Below are positions 7,979 to 13,915 of a DNA stretch of 20,176 bases, piece by piece. Position numbers and translations under genes: made by a program. The stretch comes from an uncultured Vogesella sp. GTDB lineage: Bacteria; Pseudomonadota; Gammaproteobacteria; Burkholderiales; Chromobacteriaceae. Within the stretch, counting starts at the first letter, position 1. Each line of letters begins with the position of its first letter. The stretch spans positions 1 through 20,176 of the forward strand of contig CAMLGD010000039.1 in assembly GCA_946479405.1 (NCBI GenBank), in the 5' to 3' direction. The notes beneath the pieces are model-generated. The model worked only from the letters and a program-made list of their open reading frames with translations, was not told the origin of the DNA and ran no database searches.

Positions 7979-9235
7979 TTAAGCGCGCAGAAACGGGAAA
8001 GCCAGTGCCGGCGTCTGGCCGGATATCAATTCAGCCAAAGCCCGCCCCGAGCCCGGACCTTCGGTCCAGCCCAGCGTACCGTGGCCGGTGTTCAGCCACA
8101 GATTGTCGAACTTCAGCCGGCCGATCAGCGGCACATTGCCCGGCGTAGCCGGGCGCAGCCCGCTCCAGAAGCGCGCCGCCTGCCAGTCGCAGGCATCACC
8201 GAACAATTCACGGGCGCGGCGCAACAACGCGGCGCAACGCACCGGATTGAGATGGCTGGAATAGCCGGACAATTCGGCCGTACCGGCTATGCGCAGCTCG
8301 TTATCCAGCCGCGAGAACACCAGCTTGTGCGATTCATCGGTAATGCTGACCTGCGGCGCCAGCCGTACATCCCGCACCGGTACGGTAGCGGAATAGCCTT
8401 TCAGCGGGTATATCGGCAAACGCAACCCTAACGGTTGCAGCAGCAGCGGGCTGTAGCTGCCCAGCGCCAGCACAAAGGCGTCGGCAGCCAGGCTGCGATA
8501 CGCACCATCCGCCCCGGTAATCGACACTTGGGCGATGCGCGCACCCGCCGGCTCCAGCGCATTGATGCGCGTCTGATAGTAAAACTCCACCCCGGCCGCG
8601 ACGCAGGCATCGGCCAGCTGGCTGCTGAAGCGGTGCACATCGCCAGACTCATCGCTTTCGCACCAGCTGGCGGCCAACATGCGTGGCGCGATACCGGCCA
8701 ACGCCGGCTCGCGCGCAACCGCCTCGCTGACGCTGATCAGTTCGCGATGAATCCCCTCTGCCGCCAGCAAGCGGCAGGCCTGCTCGGCATGGCGCACACC
8801 TTGACGATCGAACAGCAACGCCAAGATGCCCTGTTGCCGATGCGCGTAACTGGGTTGCACTGCCTGGCGTAACTGGGCAAAGGTCTGCTGACTGTAACGC
8901 CCCAGCGCCACCATGGCCTTGAGGTTGGCCGCATGCCGGCTGCTGCGGCATTGCCCGAGAAAGCCGGCGATCCAGCGCCATTGCTGCGGATCGAAACGCG
9001 GCCGAAACAGCAGCGGCGCATCGTCACACGGCAGCCACTTCAGCACCTGCCACGGTGTGGTCGGATGTGCCCAGGGTTCGGACTGACTTACCGATATCTG
9101 ACCACCGTTGGCAAAGCTGGTTTCGCGCGCCGGCCCGCTACCACGCTCCACCACCACCACCTCGTGCCCGGCCTGCCGCAAGAACCAGGCGGTACTGATA
9201 CCTACGATACCCGCCCCCAGAACTGCCACCCTCAT
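7979..9235 (-). CDS. dadA: D-amino acid dehydrogenase small subunit
   Basis: The protein has 418 residues, close to the 430 of the family. It opens MRVAVLGAGIVG with the FAD Rossmann motif GxGxxG at 7-12, contains RETSFANGGQIS typical of DadA, and ends with the second FAD segment NTGHGTLGWTEGPGSGRALAELISG. DadA oxidises D-amino acids (mainly D-Ala) to 2-oxo acids, feeding electrons to the respiratory chain. Start ATG 9235 has GGGGA at a good distance; an ATG two codons upstream (9241) would abut the same GGGGA and is unlikely. No alanine racemase gene (dadX) is adjacent. The leader is unusual: an intrinsic terminator ends directly at its ribosome binding site. Confidence 0.93.
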   Translation of the reverse strand: MRVAVLGAGIVGISTAWFLRQAGHEVVVVERGSGPARETSFANGGQISVSQSEPWAHPTTPWQVLKWLPCDDAPLLFRPRFDPQQWRWIAGFLGQCRSSRHAANLKAMVALGRYSQQTFAQLRQAVQPSYAHRQQGILALLFDRQGVRHAEQACRLLAAEGIHRELISVSEAVAREPALAGIAPRMLAASWCESDESGDVHRFSSQLADACVAAGVEFYYQTRINALEPAGARIAQVSITGADGAYRSLAADAFVLALGSYSPLLLQPLGLRLPIYPLKGYSATVPVRDVRLAPQVSITDESHKLVFSRLDNELRIAGTAELSGYSSHLNPVRCAALLRRARELFGDACDWQAARFWSGLRPATPGNVPLIGRLKFDNLWLNTGHGTLGWTEGPGSGRALAELISGQTPALAFPFLRA

Positions 9236-9246
9236 CGCCATTCCCC

Positions 9247-9274
9247 AAAGAAAACGGCCCACACGGGGCCGTTT
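9247..9274 (-). terminator. Intrinsic terminator between cheR and dadA, abutting the dadA RBS
   Basis: On the minus strand the stem AAACGGCCC/GGGCCGTTT (9274-9266 with 9260-9252) and a 5-base loop are followed by TTTTCTTT. The next bases (GGGGAA, 9246-9241) are the dadA Shine-Dalgarno. It can end the cheR transcript or act as an attenuator for dadA. Confidence 0.8.
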
Positions 9275-9290
9275 ATTGTCAGACAGAACG

Positions 9291-9319
9291 ATGGTAATGC
9301 TGCTGCCGCAGCATGCCAA
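9291..9319 (-). promoter_or_regulatory. Possible dadA promoter with palindromic spacer
   Basis: TTGGCA (9319-9314) is separated by exactly 17 bases from TACCAT (9296-9291). The spacer is occupied by the inverted repeat ATGCTGC-TGCC-GCAGCAT (9297-9314), a possible operator. The predicted start near 9284 lies just before the terminator stem at 9274. The -10 match is only 4 of 6. Confidence 0.35.
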
Positions 9320-9323
9320 GCCA

Positions 9324-10187
9324 TCATTGCTTGGGCTTGGACAGTTCGTACACTGTTTTGCCTTTTAGCGTGAAGTAGTCGGAGGCAAAGTAGAAATTCT
9401 CGGAGTGGCCGACAAACAACAGTCCATGCGGCTTGATCAGCGGATGAAACTTCTTCAGTACCGCGAACTGGGTGTCACGATCGAAATAGATCATCACATT
9501 ACGGCAGAAAATGGCATCGAACTGCTTGCGCAGCCCCCAGTTGCTGTCGATCAGATTCAGCCGTGAAAACTGGATCATGTCGCGCAGCATGCTTTTGGCC
9601 TGATAGTGACCATCAGCCAGCTTGTCGAAGTATTTTCCGGCATAGCCTGCAGGCAACTTGGCAATTTTGTCCTCGCTGTAAACCCCCTTGCGGCCAACCT
9701 CCAGCATGCTGGTATCCAGATCAGTGGCAATGATATGGATCGGCGGCTTGCTGCCCAGCGGAAATGCCTCCAGCGCACTCATCGCGATGGAGTATGGCTC
9801 CTCACCGGAAGAGGCTGCCGCACACCAGATCGCCACCTCGCCCTTGCCGGCAAGGGTTTTCAGGTGCGCGGACAGCATCTGGAAGTGATGCTCCTCGCGG
9901 AAGAAGAAGGTTAGATTGGTGGTCAGCGCGTTGACGAACTGCTCGAACTCGCGCTTGCCAGCCAGACTTTGCAGAAAATCGATATAGGCCGCAAATGTCG
10001 GCAGCTTCAGCTCACGGATGCGGCGTACCAGGCGACCATACACCATGTCTTTCTTGGTGGGATTCAGGGCTATGCCGGCCTCTTTGTGGATCAACTGGCG
10101 GATGCGCTCGAAATCCTGATCGCGAAAGTCGAACTCGCGCTTGAGCTCGAACTTTGGCAACACAATGGGCGGTATCTTGTTCTGCAT
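9324..10187 (-). CDS. cheR: Chemotaxis protein methyltransferase CheR
   Basis: The protein has 287 residues. The N-terminal helical CheR domain (to about 90) is followed by the SAM methyltransferase domain, with NLTFFFRE (91-98), IWCAAASSGEEPYSIAM (120-136) and the later FCRNVMIYFDR. CheR methylates glutamates on chemoreceptors for adaptation. ATG 10187 has GGAGA 6-9 bases upstream. No other chemotaxis gene is in the window, so this copy is isolated from a che cluster. Its leader holds the erpA terminator, whose T-run ends 3 bases before the cheR ribosome binding site, so expression must come from read-through or from a promoter upstream of the hairpin. Confidence 0.93.
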   Translation of the reverse strand: MQNKIPPIVLPKFELKREFDFRDQDFERIRQLIHKEAGIALNPTKKDMVYGRLVRRIRELKLPTFAAYIDFLQSLAGKREFEQFVNALTTNLTFFFREEHHFQMLSAHLKTLAGKGEVAIWCAAASSGEEPYSIAMSALEAFPLGSKPPIHIIATDLDTSMLEVGRKGVYSEDKIAKLPAGYAGKYFDKLADGHYQAKSMLRDMIQFSRLNLIDSNWGLRKQFDAIFCRNVMIYFDRDTQFAVLKKFHPLIKPHGLLFVGHSENFYFASDYFTLKGKTVYELSKPKQ

Positions 10188-10200
10188 GCCGTTCTCCGCA

Positions 10201-10231
10201 AAATAAAAAACCCGGGAGCAGGCCCGGGTTT
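10201..10231 (-). terminator. Intrinsic terminator after erpA, abutting the cheR RBS
   Basis: The perfect 9-bp stem AAACCCGGG/CCCGGGTTT (10231-10223 with 10216-10208) has a 6-base loop and is followed by TTTTTTATTTT on the minus strand. It sits 20 bases after the erpA stop. Confidence 0.9.
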
Positions 10232-10249
10232 CCGTGGTGCATAACGCGA

Positions 10250-10255
10250 ATTATA
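10250..10255 (-). promoter_or_regulatory. Perfect TATAAT hexamer overlapping the erpA stop
   Basis: TATAAT (10255-10250, minus strand) overlaps the TAA of erpA and lies 62 bases upstream of the cheR ATG. No good -35 is found at 16-18 bases, so it may be a weak cheR promoter or a chance product of a Val-stop codon pair. Confidence 0.25.
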
Positions 10256-10601
10256 CCGAGAACGACGAACCGCAACCGCAGGTAGTTTCTGCGTTCGGAT
10301 TGCGAATCACGAACTGGGAGCCTTCCAGGCTGTCCTGGTAGTCAATCTCGGCACCTACCAGATACTGGTAGCTCATCGGGTCAACCAGGAAGATCACGCC
10401 GCCCTTATCGATCGCGGTATCGTCTTCGTTGGCGATTTCGTCAAAGGTAAAACCGTACTGGAAGCCGGAGCAGCCGCCGCCGGTCACGAACACGCGCAGT
10501 TTCAGGTCAGGGTTGCCCTCTTCTGCCACCAGGTCGCGCACCTTGTCGCATGCAGCGTCGGTAAACATGATCGGGGACAGGGTTTCGGTTGCAGCAGTCA
10601 T
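10251..10601 (-). CDS. erpA: Iron-sulfur cluster insertion protein ErpA
   Basis: The protein has 116 residues, an A-type Fe-S carrier. The three conserved cysteines are C44 in [11 protein letters not shown] and C108 and C110 in TTCGCGSSF; acidic and Gln/Asn features favour ErpA over IscA. ErpA delivers clusters to apo-proteins, in E. coli including isoprenoid synthesis enzymes. It follows argC by 93 bases, a gap that carries an IscR-like palindrome overlapping a -10 box and a GC hairpin (10626-10643) in the leader. An intrinsic terminator follows directly. Confidence 0.95.
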   Translation of the reverse strand: MTAATETLSPIMFTDAACDKVRDLVAEEGNPDLKLRVFVTGGGCSGFQYGFTFDEIANEDDTAIDKGGVIFLVDPMSYQYLVGAEIDYQDSLEGSQFVIRNPNAETTCGCGSSFSV

Positions 10602-10646
10602 GTCTCAAGCCTTTCACAACGGGACAGGCCGCGCCGGCGGCCTTTC

Positions 10647-10669
10647 ATCCTAGTATTTTAGTCGGATAT
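10647..10669 (-). promoter_or_regulatory. Candidate IscR type 1 operator overlapping the erpA -10 box
   Basis: The minus strand reads ATATCCGACTA-AAA-TACTAGGAT, an imperfect palindrome matching most positions of the IscR type 1 consensus (ATASYYGACTRWWWYAGTCRRSTAT). The matching core is YYGACTRWWWYA. TAAAAT (10660-10655) inside it is a plausible -10, giving a leader of about 47 bases. IscR control of erpA is known in E. coli; here it is an inference from sequence. Confidence 0.45.
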
Positions 10670-10694
10670 TGGTCCGGTTGGCGAGTTTTCAAGC

Positions 10695-11738
10695 TCAGGG
10701 CAGCAACGGTACGATATCCAGACCGGCATTTTCCGGCTGCCCGAACATCAGGTTCATCACCTGCACCGCCTGGCCGGAAGCGCCTTTCACCAGATTGTCT
10801 TCCACCACCAGAATGATTAGCAGATCACCGTTATTGGGGCGATGCACGGCGATACGGGCGGTGTTGGCGCCACGCACCGAGCGCGTTTCCGGGCAGCTGC
10901 CAGCCGGCAACACATCCACAAACGGCTCTCCGGCAAAGCGCTGCTCAAACAACTGCTGATAGTCGACATCGCGGCCTGCCGGCTGGATACGCGCATAGAT
11001 GGTGGAGTGGATACCGCGGATCATCGGCGTCAGGTGTGGCACGAAGGTCAGCTTTACCGGCGCACCGTGGATATCGGACAGGCCCTGCTCGATTTCCGGC
11101 GAATGGCGATGGCCTTTCACACCGTAGGCCTTGAAATTATCGCCAGCCTCGGCAAACAAGGTCCCCACCTCGGCCTTGCGCCCGGCACCGGACACGCCTG
11201 ACTTGCAGTCGGCAATCAGTGTCTGGGTATCGATGTACTGCTTGCCACCGTCCAGCAGCGGCAGCAGCCCCAGCTGCACCGAAGTCGGGTAGCAGCCGGC
11301 CATACCGATCAGACGAGCCGCCTTGATCGCTTCGCGGTTTACTTCTGGCAGGCCATACACCGCCTCGGCCAGCAGGTCGGTGCAACTGTGTTCCATTGCA
11401 TACCACTTGGCAAATACCGCCGGGTCTTTCAGGCGGAAATCGGCAGCCAGGTCGATCACCTTCACCCCGGCTTGCAGCAGCTCGCGCGCCTGCGCCATCG
11501 CCACACCATGCGGAGTGGCAAAGAACACCACGTCGCACTGCTTGAGATCAGTTTCATCCGGGGTGGTAAACGCGACGTCCACACGGCCACGCAGGCTGGG
11601 GAACATCTCGGCCACCTTCATGCCGGCTTCCTTGCGCGAGGTCACAGCCACAACCGCTGCCCCCGGATGGTTAGCCAACAGACGCAATAGCTCGACACCG
11701 GTATAACCGGTACCGCCGACGATGCCCACCTTAATCAT
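10695..11738 (-). CDS. argC: N-acetyl-gamma-glutamyl-phosphate reductase
   Basis: The protein has 347 residues, the long form of ArgC. The NADP-binding GGTGYTG is at 8-14 and the catalytic cysteine C149 lies in GMAGCYPTS; the active-site His region is [13 protein letters not shown]. The enzyme reduces N-acetylglutamyl phosphate to the semialdehyde in arginine synthesis. ATG 11738 has an excellent AAGGAG 6 bases upstream. It lies downstream of rpsI but is separated from it by a strong terminator, with its own candidate promoter (TTGCAA-17-TAACAT). The rplM-rpsI-argC-erpA order is, to my knowledge, common in Neisseriales. Confidence 0.96.
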   Translation of the reverse strand: MIKVGIVGGTGYTGVELLRLLANHPGAAVVAVTSRKEAGMKVAEMFPSLRGRVDVAFTTPDETDLKQCDVVFFATPHGVAMAQARELLQAGVKVIDLAADFRLKDPAVFAKWYAMEHSCTDLLAEAVYGLPEVNREAIKAARLIGMAGCYPTSVQLGLLPLLDGGKQYIDTQTLIADCKSGVSGAGRKAEVGTLFAEAGDNFKAYGVKGHRHSPEIEQGLSDIHGAPVKLTFVPHLTPMIRGIHSTIYARIQPAGRDVDYQQLFEQRFAGEPFVDVLPAGSCPETRSVRGANTARIAVHRPNNGDLLIILVVEDNLVKGASGQAVQVMNLMFGQPENAGLDIVPLLP

Positions 11739-11754
11739 GCGAGGCTCCTTGATG

Positions 11755-11779
11755 TAAAAAAATGTCGCAAAGGCGACAT
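11755..11779 (-). terminator. Terminator-like hairpin in the argC leader
   Basis: On the minus strand ATGTCGC-CTTT-GCGACAT (11779-11773 with 11768-11762) is followed by seven T (11762-11756). It lies 5 bases upstream of the argC AAGGAG. It could stop read-through, attenuate argC, or, being palindromic, be an operator; the predicted transcription start falls inside it. Confidence 0.5.
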
Positions 11780-11806
11780 GTTAAGGAGTGCGGCAGTGCA
11801 TTGCAA
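11778..11806 (-). promoter_or_regulatory. Candidate argC promoter
   Basis: TTGCAA (11806-11801) and TAACAT (11783-11778) are 17 bases apart, between the rpsI terminator and argC. Each hexamer matches consensus at four positions. The -10 overlaps the first arm of the palindrome at 11762-11779. Confidence 0.4.
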
Positions 11807-11811
11807 CAAAG

Positions 11812-11840
11812 AAAAAAGCCACCGCGAACGGTGGCTTTTT
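11812..11840 (-). terminator. Intrinsic terminator of the rplM-rpsI operon
   Basis: AAAAAGCCACCG-TTCG-CGGTGGCTTTTTT on the minus strand forms a 12-bp stem (11840-11829 with 11824-11813) with a stable UUCG-type tetraloop and T-run, 20 bases after rpsI. Confidence 0.92.
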
Positions 11841-11859
11841 CGGTCTCGCAACAAGCAGA

Positions 11860-12252
11860 TTAACGCTTGGAGAATTGCTTGCGACGACGTGCTTTGCGCA
11901 GACCCACTTTTTTACGTTCCACTTCACGGGCATCGCGAGTAACGAAGCCAGCGGTGGACAGGGTCGGCTTCAGTTCGGCGCTGAAGTCGATCAGAGCACG
12001 AGTGATACCCAGACGGATAGCACCGGACTGACCGGTTTCACCACCACCGGATACGTTGACCATAATGTCAAACGACTCCAGGTGCTCGGTGATCTGCAGC
12101 GGTTGACGGATAACCATGCGACCGGTTTCGCGAGCGAAATACTGGTCAACCGGCTTGCCGTTAACGACGATCTGACCGGTGCCCTTTTGCATGAACACAC
12201 GAGCTACGGAGCTCTTGCGACGGCCAGTGCCGTAGTAGTATTTACCGTTCAT
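11860..12252 (-). CDS. rpsI: 30S ribosomal protein S9
   Basis: The protein has 130 residues, the standard length. It begins [19 protein letters not shown], contains [11 protein letters not shown] and [20 protein letters not shown], and ends with the basic tail [17 protein letters not shown], whose last residues reach the P-site tRNA in the ribosome. It follows rplM by 18 bases with AGAGG as ribosome binding site, so it is cotranscribed from the rplM promoter. A strong terminator closes the operon. Confidence 0.98.
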   Translation of the reverse strand: MNGKYYYGTGRRKSSVARVFMQKGTGQIVVNGKPVDQYFARETGRMVIRQPLQITEHLESFDIMVNVSGGGETGQSGAIRLGITRALIDFSAELKPTLSTAGFVTRDAREVERKKVGLRKARRRKQFSKR

Positions 12253-12270
12253 CTAAATGTTGCCTCTGAA

Positions 12271-12699
12271 TCAGATTTCCAGCACTTTCGGCTGTTGTGC
12301 GGCGTGCGGGTGCTCGGTGCCAGCATAGACCTTGAGCTTCTTGATCATTGCGTAGCCCAGCGGACCTTTCGGCAGCATACCCTTAACGGCTTTTTCCAGA
12401 ACGCGCTCCGGGAACTGGTTTTGCAGTTCGGTGAAGTTGCGTTCGTAGATACCGCCCGGGTAACCGGAGTGACGGTAGTATTTCTTATCCAGTGCCTTGT
12501 TACCGGTAACGCGCAGTTTGTCGGCGTTAACGACAACGATGTAATCACCGGTATCAACGTGCGGAGTGAACTCCGGCTTATGCTTGCCGCGCAGACGACG
12601 AGCGATTTCAGCAGCGAGACGGCCCAACACCTTGTCTTCGGCGTCGACCACGAACCACTCGCGCTTTACCTCATGCGGCTTGGCAGAAAAGGTCTTCAT
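12271..12699 (-). CDS. rplM: 50S ribosomal protein L13
   Basis: The protein has 142 residues, full length. Family landmarks are [29 protein letters not shown] at the start, [20 protein letters not shown] in the middle, and [30 protein letters not shown] near the end. L13 binds 23S rRNA early in 50S assembly. GGAAGAG lies about 5 bases before the ATG. It is the first gene of rplM-rpsI, driven by a near-consensus promoter with a short (~28-base) leader. I see no long structured leader of the kind used for L13 autoregulation. Confidence 0.98.
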   Translation of the reverse strand: MKTFSAKPHEVKREWFVVDAEDKVLGRLAAEIARRLRGKHKPEFTPHVDTGDYIVVVNADKLRVTGNKALDKKYYRHSGYPGGIYERNFTELQNQFPERVLEKAVKGMLPKGPLGYAMIKKLKVYAGTEHPHAAQQPKVLEI

Positions 12700-12733
12700 G
12701 GAACTCTTCCATCGTAATTCTTGAAAGTTCCGG

Positions 12734-12762
12734 ATTCTATTACAGAGAGCTTACGCTGTCAA
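12734..12762 (-). promoter_or_regulatory. Sigma70 promoter of rplM-rpsI
   Basis: A perfect TTGACA (12762-12757) lies 17 bases from TAGAAT (12739-12734). The start is predicted near 12727, giving a 5' leader of about 28 bases. This is the clearest promoter in the window and suits highly expressed ribosomal genes. Confidence 0.85.
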
Positions 12763-12831
12763 ACCTAAGTGGCAGTTCAAAGCCTTGTCCGGCAAAGAAA
12801 AACCTGGCGCGCAACAAGCAGGCGAAAAAGC

Positions 12832-12865
12832 AAAAAAAGAGCGCAACCAGACAAACTGATTGCGC
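12832..12865 (-). terminator. Intrinsic terminator of the candidate sRNA
   Basis: On the minus strand GCGCAATCAG-TTTGT-CTGGTTGCGC is fully paired with one G-U, followed by TCTTTTTTT (to 12832). It lies 186 bases downstream of the deoD stop, so it could also stop deoD transcripts. Confidence 0.85.
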
Positions 12866-12938
12866 CAAGTTCCACCTGTTGAAGGAGGATGGAGGAGACA
12901 ACACCAAAACGCACACCGTTAGTGCAACGCCCTGATGT
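12832..12938 (-). ncRNA. Candidate small RNA with anti-Shine-Dalgarno loop
   Basis: A predicted RNA of about 105 nt on the minus strand, between deoD and rplM. It is bounded by a good sigma70 promoter (12973-12945) and an intrinsic terminator (12865-12832), and holds no credible ORF. Predicted structure: a weak 5' hairpin (GCAC...GTGC), then a 5-bp stem TGTTG/CAACA (12903-12899 with 12881-12877). The latter closes a 17-nt loop made only of C, U and one A, containing CUCCUCC and UCCUCCUU. CCUCCUU equals the 3' tail of 16S rRNA. The terminator hairpin follows. In the terminator stem one pair is G-U on this strand but A-C on the other, favouring minus-strand transcription. UUGUCUCCU of the loop region is fully complementary to AGGAGACAA at the deoD ribosome binding site. 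The RNA itself is a prediction; I do not recognise a known family. Confidence 0.55.
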
Positions 12939-12944
12939 GTTTTA

Positions 12945-12973
12945 ATTATGGTGACGCCATGGCGGTTTGGCAA
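12945..12973 (-). promoter_or_regulatory. Promoter of the candidate sRNA
   Basis: TTGCCA (12973-12968) lies 17 bases from CATAAT (12950-12945), five of six matches each. A seven-A tract just upstream could be an UP element. The spacer contains the perfect palindrome CGCCATGGCG (12955-12964), a possible operator. The predicted start is near 12938. Confidence 0.6.
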
Positions 12974-13050
12974 GATTTTTTTGTGCATCGCATCAAAAAA
13001 TGTTGGCCGCAACCGACACACAACCAACATCCGTTTGAAAAAATGTCAGT

Positions 13051-13764
13051 TTACAGCTGCAAAGCGGCTTCCAGCGCGATTTCCATCATGTCGAGGAAGC
13101 TGTTCTGCCGTGCCTCCGCATCCAGCGCCTCCCCGGTCGGGATCACATCCGACACGGTAAGGATGCCTAGCGCCCGCGCGCCGTATTGCGCTGCAACACC
13201 ATAAATACCGGCCACTTCCATCTCCACCGCGTTGACGTTCATGCCCTTTAGCACGCTCAGCAGCTGCGGCTGCACGCCATAGAACAGGTCGGTGGAAAAC
13301 ACATTGCCGACCAGCACCGGCGTACCCAGCCGCGCGGCAGCATCCACCGCTGTGCGCAGCAGCGTGAAATCGGCAATGGCGGCAAAGTCGTGATCCAGAA
13401 AGCGCATACGGTTGACCTTGCTGTCGGTACAGGCCCCCATGGCGATCACCACGTCGCGCAGCCCCAGCCGCGCAGCATCCACCGAACCACAGGAGCCGAT
13501 GCGGATAATGGTGCCCACACCGTAGTCCTTGATCAGCTCGGTGGCGTAAATACTGGCCGACGGTATGCCCATGCCGTGCGCCATCACCGACAGCCGCCTG
13601 CCACGGTAATGACCGGTATAACCGAACACATTACGCACAGCGGTCACCTGAACCGCATCCTGCAGATAGGTATCCGCGATCAATTTGGCGCGCAGCGGGT
13701 CGCCCGGCATCAGTACGATGTCGGCGAAATCCCCCTTCCCGGCACCGATATGCGGTGTAGCCAT
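13051..13764 (-). CDS. deoD: Purine nucleoside phosphorylase, DeoD type
   Basis: The protein has 237 residues, the size of hexameric bacterial PNPs (E. coli 239). It begins [27 protein letters not shown], with H5 and the phosphate-binding GDP loop. The ribose/base-site residues appear as NAVEMEVAG (E181, M182, E183) and [10 protein letters not shown] (D206). It splits purine (deoxy)nucleosides with phosphate into base and (deoxy)ribose-1-phosphate, which DeoB then isomerises. ATG 13764 has AGGAG 8 bases upstream; upstream extension to 14007 would overlap deoB and contains a poly-G run, so it is rejected. It follows deoB by 151 bases, a gap with a C12/G12 tract inside an inverted repeat. Confidence 0.96.
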   Translation of the reverse strand: MATPHIGAGKGDFADIVLMPGDPLRAKLIADTYLQDAVQVTAVRNVFGYTGHYRGRRLSVMAHGMGIPSASIYATELIKDYGVGTIIRIGSCGSVDAARLGLRDVVIAMGACTDSKVNRMRFLDHDFAAIADFTLLRTAVDAAARLGTPVLVGNVFSTDLFYGVQPQLLSVLKGMNVNAVEMEVAGIYGVAAQYGARALGILTVSDVIPTGEALDAEARQNSFLDMMEIALEAALQL

Positions 13765-13793
13765 AGCTTGTCTCCTGTCTTGCCCGACGGTGC

Positions 13794-13900
13794 GCCGATA
13801 CACGGAAAGCCGCAGCAGGTGCGGCGCAGGTACGGTGCCCCCCCCCCCCGCCGCCGGAAGTCCCGGCCATGCAAACGTCCGTGTCCCTCCGTGTATTGGC
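13794..13900. repeat. 13-bp inverted repeat framing the deoB-deoD spacer
   Basis: GCCGATACACGGA (13794-13806) and TCCGTGTATTGGC (13888-13900) are complementary over 13 positions with one G-U-type pair, separated by 81 bases. The arms could form the base of a leader structure, bind a regulator, or be terminal repeats of a small relic element; no target duplication was seen. Confidence 0.6.
13838..13849. repeat. Homopolymer of 12 C (G12 on the deoD strand)
   Basis: Twelve C in a row lie 74 bases upstream of the deoD start, outside any gene. Such tracts slip during replication and can cause phase-variable expression in Neisseria; they can also be sequencing artefacts. Confidence 0.8.
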
Positions 13901-13915
13901 ATGGCAAAAAATGAA

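Noticed and set aside
10626..10643. GC hairpin AGGCCGC-N4-GCGGCCT as a terminator after argC
   Set aside because: On the minus strand it is not followed by T residues and lies inside the predicted erpA leader. The plus side has only three T and no gene to end.
12889..12945. 18-codon plus-strand ORF overlapping an AAGGAGG sequence
   Set aside because: The ATG is fused to the AAGGAGG with no spacing, and no plus-strand promoter or terminator is present. The purine run is better explained as the complement of the sRNA loop.
12740..13030. 96-codon minus-strand open frame in the rplM-deoD spacer
   Set aside because: It crosses the sRNA promoter, its terminator and the end of the rplM promoter region, and its composition (Phe/Leu/Arg runs from the T-tract) looks accidental.
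13794..13900. The inverted repeat as an insertion sequence or MITE
   Set aside because: No target-site duplication, transposase fragment or second copy is visible in the window, so it is reported only as an inverted repeat.
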